Source of the DNA: DFXE01 sp032054765 | Lineage (GTDB): Bacteria; Bacteroidota; Bacteroidia; Bacteroidales; Tannerellaceae | NCBI GenBank assembly: GCA_032054765.1 | Contig: DAMBSC010000011.1 | Span: forward strand, 153,100 to 217,099 | Length of the DNA stretch: 64,000 nucleotides | Direction: 5' to 3' | Part shown: positions 35,669-43,703 of the stretch, piece by piece | How positions within the stretch are numbered: the stretch's first letter is position 1 | Layout: every line of letters starts with the position of its first letter | Program-made: the position numbers and the translations under genes | The notes under the pieces: generated by a model | What the model was told of the DNA's origin: nothing | The model's database searches: none | Seen by the model: only the letters and a program-made list of their open reading frames with translations

Positions 35669-36785
35669 ACTCTTTATAGTATTTTTCCTGTGCGTGTAAA
35701 GCAGAATCCAGATAGAGTAAACCTAACCGGTTATTACCTGCTGTAATATAATACTTGCTTAACACCGGATAATATAGATGATAACGCTTATTATACATAG
35801 AACTGTCGAGACAGACTTTTGCCAGATCAAGATAATATTTTGCTTCCCGCAAATTATTTTTAAGGATGAACACTTCAGCAAGACCGCATGCCGAACCAGT
35901 CACAAAATTATAATCTTTCTGTTTCTGCTTTTCTTTAATTCCGACCTTATATAAAGGAATGGCTTCTTCTAATTTTCCGCTAAGAAAAAAATTATATGCC
36001 AGATTAGAAGAAGCGATTCCTTTCCAAAGATTATCTTTCCATTTTTCTTCAGAATTAGTTGCAGGAAGATCAAGTATCATTTGAAAATACATATTTGATA
36101 GTTCAAGGTCATTCTTATGATAAAGGGCTACTAATCCCAGACTATTATATGCTGAAGAAATATAATGGTAGGCAAAAGCAAGTTCTTTGTCCTCTAAAAT
36201 TTTCTGATAAAAAAACGCGGCTTCATCATAGTCTTGAAAATTATAATACAGATCTCCGATATTTCTATATATAAATAATTTATCAATGAATTCTCTCGAC
36301 GGTATATCCTCTGTCAAATTTACCAGGATCCGTGCATAGTCGAAAGAAGGTTCGTAATTTTTAAGAATATCTTTATAGGCTAAAAAAATGCGATGCAGTG
36401 CCCTGATCTGAAATATATTTTCCCCACATTCAGAGGCTTTATCAGCCAGTTTTTGCAAGTCGTTGATAGCATCTTGAGTAGTATATGTAGCATTAGGTGA
36501 ATGGCGTATAAGTTCACGATGCTTATACGAAATTTCAAATAATCCCGCTTCCAGTTTCCAGCGCATATCAGAAGTTTGTTGAGCAACCTGTCTGACTTGT
36601 TCTAATATTCGGATAGCTTCATCGTCAGATGTTGCATAATTAACCTGATTATGCAAATGATTTAATTCCTCATTATACTCCATATATGATTTACCAATTA
36701 TCGGTATAAAAGGATTAATTTCTTCACCACGAATAATGAATGGAGTTATCAATAAAAAGAAAAGAGTTATGAATAGTATTCTCAT
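35601..36785 (-). CDS. Exported TPR protein, possibly a truncated TPR-HTH regulator
   Basis: Protein of about 394 residues from ATG 36785, with signal peptide or anchor MRILFITLFFLLITPFIIRG. The rest is helical TPR-type sequence ('FIDKLFIYRNIGDLYYNFQDYDEAAFFYQKILED', 'YNSLGLVALYHKNDLELSNMYFQMIL', 'EEAIPLYKVGIKEKQKQ', 'GLLYLDSALHAQEKYYKEFNAMKL'). In many Bacteroidales, periplasmic TPR domains of this kind are followed by a membrane helix and a LuxR-type DNA-binding domain; here the protein stops shortly after the TPRs, within the antisense 3' end of the MFS gene. It may be a truncation, or a complete TPR-only protein. No promoter was recognised. Confidence 0.7.
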   Translation of the reverse strand: MRILFITLFFLLITPFIIRGEEINPFIPIIGKSYMEYNEELNHLHNQVNYATSDDEAIRILEQVRQVAQQTSDMRWKLEAGLFEISYKHRELIRHSPNATYTTQDAINDLQKLADKASECGENIFQIRALHRIFLAYKDILKNYEPSFDYARILVNLTEDIPSREFIDKLFIYRNIGDLYYNFQDYDEAAFFYQKILEDKELAFAYHYISSAYNSLGLVALYHKNDLELSNMYFQMILDLPATNSEEKWKDNLWKGIASSNLAYNFFLSGKLEEAIPLYKVGIKEKQKQKDYNFVTGSACGLAEVFILKNNLREAKYYLDLAKVCLDSSMYNKRYHLYYPVLSKYYITAGNNRLGLLYLDSALHAQEKYYKEFNAMKLVWSEQRAHGSYLQLLL

Positions 36786-36911
36786 AAGGCAATTAAGCAA
36801 TAAGGAAGTAGCCGTGTTGAATTTTAGGAACAAATATAGAAAATGCATTTAAAAATTGGTTACAAATGATCATTTGTAACCAATTTTTTTAGAGGAAAAC
36901 ATCCGGAGAAA

Positions 36912-38270
36912 TTAGGCTATAAATAGCTTAAAAAGCCCTGTTTCGTTAAGAAATATCAGACCGATAGCAACGGGAGCGATGTACTTCATAAAAAACGCAT
37001 ACGTGTTGAAAAAATGGAATGTTATTGTATCATTGTTGGTTAATTCGGATTTGAGTATTTTTCTATCTATGCGTCGTCCTACGAAGATACAGATCAACAT
37101 GCCGCCAAAGGGCAGCATAATTTTAGCGGTGACATAATCGAGCAAATTGAAGAAATTGAGACCGAAGAGGGTATATCCTTTCCATATGCCAACCGACAGC
37201 GAACTGATTACTCCCAAAATTAGTATGCCGCATGAAACAAGTAATGCGGCTTTCTTTCGTGACATTTTATGTTCTTCAAGCATATAGGAAGTAGCCACTT
37301 CGTGCAATGATATAGTTGAAGTAAGCGCAGCAACAGCTAGCAATACAAAGAAGATAAACGACCAGATACCGCCGAGCGCCATTTTACCGAAAACATTGGG
37401 CAAAGTGATAAAAACTAATTCAGGACCGGCTGTAGGTTGTATGCCGAAACTAAATGCAGCGGGAAAGATCATGATGCCGGCAAGAATGGCAACCAGAGAA
37501 TCCAGAATAGTTACTTCGACTGCTGTCCGTTGCAGATTTGTCTTTTTCGAAAAGTACGATGAATAGGTGATAAGGCATCCCATTCCTATACTTAGCGAGA
37601 AAAATGCCTGTCCCATAGCGCTGAGAACAACGGAGGAATTTATTTTACTAAAATCCGGTTTAAAAAGGAAAGTGAGTCCATCCATCGCACCGGGTAAAGT
37701 GACAGACCGTATACAAAGAATGACAAGTATCAGGAAAAGGAGCGGCATCATAAATTTGGAAGAACGTTCGATCCCTTTCTTCACGCCGGAAACGATTATA
37801 ATATGTGTAGTGACTACGAAAGCAACTGTCCATAGGATAGGCCGCCAGATATTAGAGGAGAAAGCCTGGAAATCAGCTTCAAATTCGGCAGCCGATTTGC
37901 CTGATAAGTTCCCCATCACTGCCTGTGCGATATATTCGAAAGTCCATCCTGCAACTACACAATAGTAACCCAGGATCAGAAAAGCAGCCAATACACCATT
38001 GTACCCGATGAAACTCCATTTAGAACCTGGTGATAATATTTTGAATGCACCTGCAGCATTCCTATGCGTATGCCTGCCAATAAAAAATTCAGTTATCATA
38101 ACGGGTAATCCTAAAAGAAGGATACATATGATATAAATAAAGATAAAAGCGGCTCCTCCGTTCTCGCCGGTCATGTAGGGAAAACGCCAGATATTACCTA
38201 ATCCGACCGCAGATCCGACGGTAGCCATTATCACACCCAGCCTACTGCCGAAGGTTGGTCTGTTATTCAT
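36912..38270 (-). CDS. Neurotransmitter:sodium symporter family amino-acid transporter
   Basis: Sodium-coupled transporter of 452 residues of the LeuT/NSS family, normally importing amino acids. The diagnostic TM1 'MATVGSAVGLGNIWRFPYMTGENGGAAF' lies at about residues 14-41 with unwound GLGNIWRFP; TM6-region 'QAFFSLSIGMGCLITYSSYF' is near 222-241. About eleven or twelve hydrophobic helices are visible, in line with bacterial members. The substrate cannot be assigned. The ATPase gene follows on the same strand after its own gap... upstream in transcription order, and 38281-38357 between them carries a heptad-repeat element. The 126-bp gap beyond its stop shows a short AT-rich inverted sequence only. 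Confidence 0.9.
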   Translation of the reverse strand: MNNRPTFGSRLGVIMATVGSAVGLGNIWRFPYMTGENGGAAFIFIYIICILLLGLPVMITEFFIGRHTHRNAAGAFKILSPGSKWSFIGYNGVLAAFLILGYYCVVAGWTFEYIAQAVMGNLSGKSAAEFEADFQAFSSNIWRPILWTVAFVVTTHIIIVSGVKKGIERSSKFMMPLLFLILVILCIRSVTLPGAMDGLTFLFKPDFSKINSSVVLSAMGQAFFSLSIGMGCLITYSSYFSKKTNLQRTAVEVTILDSLVAILAGIMIFPAAFSFGIQPTAGPELVFITLPNVFGKMALGGIWSFIFFVLLAVAALTSTISLHEVATSYMLEEHKMSRKKAALLVSCGILILGVISSLSVGIWKGYTLFGLNFFNLLDYVTAKIMLPFGGMLICIFVGRRIDRKILKSELTNNDTITFHFFNTYAFFMKYIAPVAIGLIFLNETGLFKLFIA

Positions 38271-38280
38271 GTTTTATTAT

Positions 38281-38357
38281 TTATCAATTGTTAATTATTA
38301 ATTGTTAATGCTGATGGTTACTGATTAATTAATCAGTAATCAGTAACCATTAATCAT
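38281..38357. repeat. Heptad-repeat element C with 13-bp hairpin
   Basis: Units TTATCAA, TTGTTAA, TTATTAA, TTGTTAA (38281-38308) and TAATCAG, TAATCAG, TAACCAT, TAATCAT (38330-38357) keep an exact 7-base period. A perfect 13-bp inverted repeat, TGGTTACTGATTA (38315-38327) with TAATCAGTAACCA (38337-38349), abuts the stop codon of the ATPase gene and may serve as its terminator. Confidence 0.75.
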
Positions 38358-39006
38358 TCATCACGATCCCATCTTTAATGTGAATGATACGATCAGTATC
38401 CGCCGCTAATTGTTCGTCGTGGGTAACGATTACGAAAGTTTGTTTCATCTTGTCGCGCAGTTCGAAGAAGAGCGCGTGCAGTTCCTCTTTATTCTTTGTA
38501 TCCAGGCTGCCGGAAGGTTCGTCGGCCAGTATAACAGATGGATCATTAATAAGGGCGCGGGCTACGGCAATACGTTGTTTCTCTCCGCCCGATAATTCCG
38601 CCGGTTTGTGAGTAATACGATCACTCAATCCCATAAAATCGATCAGTTCTTTGGCCTTCTTCTCTGCCGTCTGAGGTTTCTGTCGGGCGATAAGAGCCGG
38701 AATCATCACATTTTCCAACGCCGTGAACTCCGGCAGTAATTGGTGAAACTGAAAAACGAATCCTATATTATGGTTGCGGAAAGCCGCTAATGCTTTATCA
38801 TTGAGCTTGCGGGTATTGGTACCATTGATGATCAGCTCGCCACTGTCAGGCGAATCCAGCGTCCCGATAATTTGCAACAGGGTAGTCTTTCCTGCTCCGC
38901 TGGGCCCCACGATCGATACGATCTCCCCCGGATTAATGGTGAGATCTATCCCCTTCAATACCTGTAACGAGCCGAAACTTTTGGTTATACCTTTTGTTTG
39001 TATCAT
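38350..39006 (-). CDS. LolD-like ABC transporter ATPase
   Basis: Cytoplasmic ATPase of 218 residues, the size of LolD/FtsE. Walker A GPSGAGKTT is at about residues 34-42, the signature LSGGEKQRIAVARAL near 138-152, Walker B VILADEPSGSLD near 158 and the switch VTHD near 192. Members energise lipoprotein sorting (LolCDE) or MacB-like export. No permease gene adjoins it: the neighbours are the sodium symporter and tcdA. In Bacteroidales lolD-like genes are often separated from lolCE, so LolD is plausible. Both flanks are heptad-repeat elements, which suggests it is transcribed alone. Confidence 0.88.
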   Translation of the reverse strand: MIQTKGITKSFGSLQVLKGIDLTINPGEIVSIVGPSGAGKTTLLQIIGTLDSPDSGELIINGTNTRKLNDKALAAFRNHNIGFVFQFHQLLPEFTALENVMIPALIARQKPQTAEKKAKELIDFMGLSDRITHKPAELSGGEKQRIAVARALINDPSVILADEPSGSLDTKNKEELHALFFELRDKMKQTFVIVTHDEQLAADTDRIIHIKDGIVMND

Positions 39007-39013
39007 AGTTTTA

Positions 39014-39101
39014 TTAGTGATTAGCGATTAGTGATTAGTGATTAATAATCAATGATAAACTGTTATTCATTAATCACTAATCACTCATCATTAATCACTA
39101 T
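39014..39101. repeat. Heptad-repeat inverted element D
   Basis: Left arm TTAGTGA, TTAGCGA, TTAGTGA, TTAGTGA (39014-39041) faces right arm TCATTAA, TCACTAA, TCACTCA, TCATTAA, TCACTAT (39067-39101). The arms are reverse complements in consensus. The element fills the gap between the ATPase start and the tcdA stop. Confidence 0.8.
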
Positions 39102-39811
39102 AAATTTCTTATAACATACGAAGCCAAATAGCATCCGAAGATGGCGGGCATATACGATACCGTTCCGGTGGTGGTACGTTTGCATTCCAAGTCGTCAACT
39201 TCGATGATTGCCTCGGGATTCGGGATTTCGGTAGAGAATACGGCGGGTATTCCTCTGCTGACTCCTTTATGTTTAAGTCGTTTACGAACGGCGCGTGCCA
39301 GTCCGCAATTGCTTGTTTTTGAAATGTCGGTTATCCTCACCTGCGACGGATCGCTTTTGGCACCGGCTCCCATTGAAGAAACAATAGGAATTTGTCTTCT
39401 TACCGCATGATAGAGAAGAAAAACCTTCGGGCTGAGTGAATCGATCGCATCTACAATGAAATTAAACCGTATAGAATCGAGTAATTCTTCAGTACGTTCA
39501 TCGCGCAGGAATTCTGTGAGCATGTTAAGTTCCAGTTCGGGATTAATATCAAGCAACCGTTTGCCGAGAACCTCTGCTTTAGGCTCGTCCATTGTGGAGT
39601 GAAGTGCGGGCAATTGTCGGTTGATATTGCTCTCCTGCACGGTATCAGCATCGACAATTGTCATTTTCCCGATCCCTGCCCGACAGATCAATTCGGCAGC
39701 ATACGCCCCTACACCTCCCAGACCGACAACAAGTACATGACTCCGCGCAAAGAGCTTCATGCGCTCTTCACCCAACAACAATTTTGTACGTTCATTCCAC
39801 GGATAGCTCAT
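39098..39811 (-). CDS. tcdA: tRNA threonylcarbamoyladenosine dehydratase (CsdL/TcdA, ThiF-like)
   Basis: E1-like enzyme of 237 residues that uses ATP to cyclise t6A37 of tRNA to ct6A. The ThiF/MoeB nucleotide-binding motif 'VVGLGGVGAYAAELICRAGIGKMTIVDADTV' begins near residue 27, followed by 'SNINRQLPA' and 'DAIDSLSPKVFLLYHA'. The TcdA-specific stretch 'SSMGAGAKSDPSQVRITDISKTSNCGLARAVRKRLKH' separates it from MoeB and ThiF, as does the absence of zinc CxxC pairs. The frame opens with TTG at 39823, but ATG 39811 is the usual start and a -7 box ends about 10 bases upstream of it. It stands alone between two heptad elements that share the same unit. Confidence 0.92.
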   Translation of the reverse strand: MSYPWNERTKLLLGEERMKLFARSHVLVVGLGGVGAYAAELICRAGIGKMTIVDADTVQESNINRQLPALHSTMDEPKAEVLGKRLLDINPELELNMLTEFLRDERTEELLDSIRFNFIVDAIDSLSPKVFLLYHAVRRQIPIVSSMGAGAKSDPSQVRITDISKTSNCGLARAVRKRLKHKGVSRGIPAVFSTEIPNPEAIIEVDDLECKRTTTGTVSYMPAIFGCYLASYVIRNL

Positions 39812-39820
39812 AACTGTCGA

Positions 39821-39828
39821 CAAAAATA
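39821..39828 (-). promoter_or_regulatory. -7 box TATTTTTG for tcdA
   Basis: TATTTTTG on the minus strand fits TAnnTTTG and ends 9 bases before ATG 39811, so the leader would be only a few bases long. Confidence 0.5.
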
Positions 39829-39838
39829 TAAAAAATAT

Positions 39839-39960
39839 TTAGTGATTAGTGATTAACGGTTAGTCGTTTTATTAGTGATTAATGATTAGTGGTTAGTGAT
39901 TAACAATTATTTATTACCTGATTAATCATTAATCGTTAATCACTAATCACTAACTACTAA
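39839..39960. repeat. Heptad-repeat inverted element E
   Basis: Left arms TTAGTGA, TTAGTGA, TTAACGG, TTAGTCG (39839-39866) and TTAGTGA, TTAATGA, TTAGTGG, TTAGTGA (39872-39899) face right arm TGATTAA, TCATTAA, TCGTTAA, TCACTAA, TCACTAA, CTACTAA (39919-39960). The consensus unit is the same as in element D on the other side of tcdA. It fills the divergent gap between tcdA and the transglutaminase-like gene. Confidence 0.8.
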
Positions 39961-39978
39961 TTATTTGGATAAAAAATT

Positions 39979-39986
39979 TATCTTTG
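39979..39986 (+). promoter_or_regulatory. -7 box TATCTTTG for the 40010-42751 gene
   Basis: TATCTTTG fits TAnnTTTG and ends 23 bases before ATG 40010. It rules out the longer frame that begins at 39965. Confidence 0.6.
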
Positions 39987-40009
39987 TGACGAAACTTAAT
40001 GAATTTGCC

Positions 40010-42751
40010 ATGAACAAAAAACATCTAAAATGCAGTAAGCATTATGCAGAAAGCATCACGCATAATATAGAACGAAGTACCTTTTTTACATATTGCTTAC
40101 TACCTACTGCCTACTGCTTACTACTGTCTCTTCTTTTATGCACAGGATGTAATCAATCAGAGCATTTTATTACTGATAACGCGAAACGTACGCAGGTAAT
40201 GGAGGATTTCGAAACGAAGCGTTCTCTATTTCCTGACGGGAACTTATTTACAATATTTGACTCACAAATCAGCAATCCTGAGAAGGAGGCGCTGGCATTT
40301 CTCTATGCATATATGCCAATTGGAGATCTCACCGATTACAGCGGAGAGTTTTATCTGAAGAATGTTCGCTCTTCCATGCAGGCAAAACAAGAGATGCCCT
40401 GGGGAGCAAGTATTCCTGAACAGTTGTTTCTCCATTTTGTACTGCCTGTCCGTGTAAATAATGAGAACCTCGATGAAAGCCGGATGGTCTTCTATGATGA
40501 ATTAAAGGATAGAGTGAAAGGTTTATCTCTTTCAGATGCGATACTGGAAGTAAACCACTGGTGTCATGAGAAAGTGGTTTATACGCCTTCAGACGGACGC
40601 ACGAGTTCTCCATTGGCTTCCATGAAATCGGCCTATGGGCGTTGTGGCGAAGAGTCTGTGTTTACAGTGGCTGCTTTGCGTTCGGTTGGTATTCCTGCCC
40701 GTCAGGTGTATACACCCCGTTGGGCACATACCGACGATAACCATGCCTGGGTAGAAGCCTGGGTAGACGGTAAATGGTATTTCCTCGGCGCTTGCGAACC
40801 CGAACCTGTATTGAATATGGGATGGTTTAACGGACCGGCTTATCGCGGTATGCTGATGCACACCAAAGTATTCGGTCGTTATAACGGGCCTGAAGAAATT
40901 ATGGAAAACACCGAGTGCTATACAGAGATCAACGTTATTGATAACTACGCGCCGACAGCTAAGAGTTTTGTAACAGTTACGGATACGAACGGAAATCCTT
41001 TAGAAGGCGCAAGAGTTGAATTTAAACTATACAATTACGCGGAGTTTTATACTGTAGCAAATAAATTGACCGATAAAGACGGGAAGACTTTCCTATCTGC
41101 AGGAAAAGGTGATATGCTTGTCTGGGCTACGAAAGACGGACGTTTCGGTTTCAGTAAAGTTTCCTTTGGCAAAGACAATGATGTAACGATCGTCCTGGAC
41201 AAGAAACCGGGTGATCCGTTCGATTTGCCGCTGGATATCATTCCGCCTGTTGACGGTTCAATCCCTGTTGAGGTTACCGACGAACAAAAAGAAGAAAATG
41301 CCCGCCGTCTGTTGGAAGAAGACGAAATACGTAATGGTTACGTAGCTACTTTTTATACCGAAGAGCAATCCAAAGCTCTTGCGAAAGAGTTGGGAATGGA
41401 CGAGCAGAAGATCACTCGTTTTATGCAGGGCAGCCGTGGGAATTGGAAAGAGGTAGAAAGCTTCCTTCGTGCCGTTACTACTGATAAAAAAGAAGCAGCG
41501 CTTGCTCTACTCGATAATATCTCCGCAAAAGACTTACGTGATGCTCCTGCCGACGTATTATTGGATCATTTGACTAACACTTCAGGCTCGGATGAACTGA
41601 TCTATAAGTATGTACTGAACCCTCGTGTAAGTAATGAATTACTTACGGCATACAGAGGTTTCTTTATTGAAGCAGTTCCCGGTGAACTCGCCAATCAATC
41701 AAAAGCAGATCCACAGCAGTTAGTTGAATGGGTCAAGAATAATATCCGGCTAAAAGACGAACTGAATCCCCAACGTATCCCGGTAATGCCAATGGGCGTA
41801 TGGAATGCTAAAGTAGCAGATACGCACTCCAGGAATATATTCTTTGTAGCATTGGCAAGAAGCCTGGGTATTCCTTCACAAATAGAGCCGGTAGCCGGAA
41901 AGGTACAGTATTATCATAAAGACAATTGGAATAGTGTTGATTTTGAAGCTTCGGCACCTGTGATCAGTGAGCGAGGAAAGCTGACGGCATCTTATCAACC
42001 GATCCCCGCGTTGGATGATCCGAAATATTATCGCCATTTCACCATCGCAAGAATTCATGAGGACGGACGTTTGCAGACATTAAATCTGGAAGATGACAGT
42101 CAAGTAGATATGGGAGGAGGAGATACCTGGAGCCGATTACTGAAAAATCCGCTGAACATGGATGAAGGCAATTATATGTTGGTAACCGGTAATCGTATGG
42201 CCAAAGGAAATGTATTGTCTGAAGTGTCATCCTTCACTGTAAAACCAGGTCAAACAACTAACATTAAACTTTCCATGCGTGAAAATAAAGACGATATCCA
42301 AGTGATAGGGAATATCGATGCCGAAGCGATGTTTAAACTTGTGGAAAGCGGAGAGGAAACAAGTATTCTTAACGTTTCCGGACGAGGTTATTTCATCATC
42401 GGTATCCTTGGAGCACGTCAGGAACCGACCAATCATGCGATGCGTGATATCGCAGCCGTCTCAAAAGAATTTGAATCATGGAATCGCAGTATGATACTCC
42501 TTTTCAAGGACGAACAAGGTTGGAAGAACTTTGATACGAAAGAATTCGGAACATTGCCTAATACGATTACTTACGGTATTGACTCGAAGAATGCGATATC
42601 GGATATGCTTGTATCCGCCATGAAGCTTTCTAATCCTAATGATCTGCCTATCTTCGTGATTGCCGATACATTCGGGCGGGTAGTGTTTATTTCCCAAGGA
42701 TATACCATAGGCTTAGGTGCGCAGATGATGCAGGTTATTCACAAACTATAA
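40010..42751 (+). CDS. Large transglutaminase-like lipoprotein
   Basis: Exported lipoprotein of 913 residues. A long N-terminus leads to 'LLLCTGCNQS' (lipobox Cys about 46). The transglutaminase-like core has Cys212 in GRCGEESVFTVAALRSVGIPARQV and His245 in NHAWVEAWVDGKWYFLGACEPEP, so the catalytic pair is kept. A carboxypeptidase-regulatory/Ig-like domain follows ('VTDTNGNPLEGARVEFKLYNYAEFYTVANKLTDKDGKTFLSAGKGDMLVWA'), and near residue 600 a second transglutaminase-like fold ('ADTHSRNIFFVALARSLGIPSQIEPVAGKV') lacks the Cys. Residues ~8-39 are encoded by heptad-repeat element F. The GDPD-like gene follows after 12 bases. It may process peptides or peptidoglycan stems, or be a binding scaffold. 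Confidence 0.8.
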   Translation: MNKKHLKCSKHYAESITHNIERSTFFTYCLLPTAYCLLLSLLLCTGCNQSEHFITDNAKRTQVMEDFETKRSLFPDGNLFTIFDSQISNPEKEALAFLYAYMPIGDLTDYSGEFYLKNVRSSMQAKQEMPWGASIPEQLFLHFVLPVRVNNENLDESRMVFYDELKDRVKGLSLSDAILEVNHWCHEKVVYTPSDGRTSSPLASMKSAYGRCGEESVFTVAALRSVGIPARQVYTPRWAHTDDNHAWVEAWVDGKWYFLGACEPEPVLNMGWFNGPAYRGMLMHTKVFGRYNGPEEIMENTECYTEINVIDNYAPTAKSFVTVTDTNGNPLEGARVEFKLYNYAEFYTVANKLTDKDGKTFLSAGKGDMLVWATKDGRFGFSKVSFGKDNDVTIVLDKKPGDPFDLPLDIIPPVDGSIPVEVTDEQKEENARRLLEEDEIRNGYVATFYTEEQSKALAKELGMDEQKITRFMQGSRGNWKEVESFLRAVTTDKKEAALALLDNISAKDLRDAPADVLLDHLTNTSGSDELIYKYVLNPRVSNELLTAYRGFFIEAVPGELANQSKADPQQLVEWVKNNIRLKDELNPQRIPVMPMGVWNAKVADTHSRNIFFVALARSLGIPSQIEPVAGKVQYYHKDNWNSVDFEASAPVISERGKLTASYQPIPALDDPKYYRHFTIARIHEDGRLQTLNLEDDSQVDMGGGDTWSRLLKNPLNMDEGNYMLVTGNRMAKGNVLSEVSSFTVKPGQTTNIKLSMRENKDDIQVIGNIDAEAMFKLVESGEETSILNVSGRGYFIIGILGARQEPTNHAMRDIAAVSKEFESWNRSMILLFKDEQGWKNFDTKEFGTLPNTITYGIDSKNAISDMLVSAMKLSNPNDLPIFVIADTFGRVVFISQGYTIGLGAQMMQVIHKL
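40032..40126. repeat. Heptad-repeat inverted element F inside coding sequence
   Basis: Left arm GCAGTAA, GCATTAT, GCAGAAA, GCATCAC, GCATAAT (40032-40066) faces right arm ATTGCTT, ACTACCT, ACTGCCT, ACTGCTT, ACTACTG (40092-40126). The arms are reverse complements in consensus, 25 bases apart, and lie wholly inside the signal-peptide region of the 40010-42751 gene. The right arm encodes the hydrophobic core. Confidence 0.85.
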
Positions 42752-42763
42752 ATTGAAGGACGA

Positions 42764-43564
42764 ATGAAATATCTAATTATTATTTGTAGTCTGTTGTGTC
42801 TGAATATACAGGCACAACAAATCAATTCCAATTATCGATTGATGGCACATCGTGGGGGCGTAGTAGACAGCGGCAAGAACCCAGAAAATAGTCTGGCGGC
42901 TCTTGACGAAGCAATCCGAAGAGGATATACCGGTGCGGAGATCGATGTTCGTCAAAGTAAGGACGGTGTACTTTATCTTTATCATAACCGGACGTTTGAA
43001 AGCGACTACCACTCAAAAGCAAAGGCCGACGAACTTACATGGGAGGAAATCCAACAACTCAAACCTCTTAAGGAGGGTGTTGCTCCGCCAGTATCCATGG
43101 AAACGTATTGTATGCATGCACAAGGTAAGCTGCAGGATCTGATGATTGATATCAAAGTGCAGAATCCTTCAATGGAATACTATCAGGGGATAGAACGTAT
43201 ATTGACTGAAACAGGCTTTATAAATTCATCTTACTTCATAGGACATGGAGAGTACTTTCGCGGAAAAGGCCCTAAGATAACCATGCTGATGCGTGAACGG
43301 GAAGAATTCTTTAAAACATACGGTGAGAAAACGAAAGATTACTATTTTCTCTTTGCCGGAGTAGATGAAATAAACGGCCGTACTATCAAATGGTGCCGGG
43401 ATAATGGCATTCAGATCATGGCATGCGCTAATTTGCCTTTCCGAGGTAAGCCCGAAGCTGATAATCTTCCTAACGCAGGTCGTAATATCAAATGGTTGAT
43501 TGAGTGGGGTGTGGTGGACTATCAGATTGATTCGGATTACGATGTCTTCTTTCGCAAGGAGTAG
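42764..43564 (+). CDS. Glycerophosphodiester phosphodiesterase family protein
   Basis: Exported protein of 266 residues with signal peptide MKYLIIICSLLCLNIQAQ. GDPD family motifs: 'LMAHRGG' near 26-32 (catalytic His/Arg), 'PENSLAALDEAIRRGYTGAEIDVRQSKDGVLYLYHN' with the metal-binding Glu and Asp (EID) near 58-60. The canonical second HD (xxxHD) is HN here, and the rest of the barrel ('DLMIDIKVQ', 'WCRDNGIQIMACANL') is recognisable. The family hydrolyses glycerophosphodiesters to glycerol-3-phosphate and an alcohol; the D-to-N change may shift substrate or metal use. It starts 12 bases after the transglutaminase-like lipoprotein, so both belong to one operon. Confidence 0.85.
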   Translation: MKYLIIICSLLCLNIQAQQINSNYRLMAHRGGVVDSGKNPENSLAALDEAIRRGYTGAEIDVRQSKDGVLYLYHNRTFESDYHSKAKADELTWEEIQQLKPLKEGVAPPVSMETYCMHAQGKLQDLMIDIKVQNPSMEYYQGIERILTETGFINSSYFIGHGEYFRGKGPKITMLMREREEFFKTYGEKTKDYYFLFAGVDEINGRTIKWCRDNGIQIMACANLPFRGKPEADNLPNAGRNIKWLIEWGVVDYQIDSDYDVFFRKE

Positions 43565-43634
43565 TTTCATTTTTATAGTTGGAGGATGCTTTTTATTTCA
43601 TTATAGAATATTTTAGCTAGAGTGGATTGCAGTT

Positions 43635-43701
43635 TATTATTATTTGCTTATTTTTGTCACAAATCGAGCGTAATGCGCTCAAATAAATGCAAATAATAAT
43701 A
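43635..43701. promoter_or_regulatory. 13-bp inverted repeat around the Lrp gene promoter
   Basis: TATTATTATTTGC (43635-43647) and GCAAATAATAATA (43689-43701) are perfect reverse complements 41 bases apart. They bracket the -7 box and the leader; the right half ends 2 bases before the ATG of the Lrp/AsnC gene. It looks like an autoregulatory operator. Confidence 0.6.
43649..43656 (+). promoter_or_regulatory. -7 box TATTTTTG for the Lrp/AsnC gene
   Basis: TATTTTTG fits TAnnTTTG, 47 bases before ATG 43704, with ATTG about 19 bases upstream as a weak -33 match. Confidence 0.55.
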
Positions 43702-43703
43702 GT

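Noticed and set aside
39838..39962. Simple AT-rich terminator pair
   Set aside because: The stretch has more structure than a terminator: arms keep an exact 7-base period and covary, so I called it a heptad element, though it may also terminate transcription.
39965..40009. Longer start for the large transglutaminase-like protein at 39965
   Set aside because: A -7 box at 39979-39986 lies inside the extension, so the message would not contain that codon.
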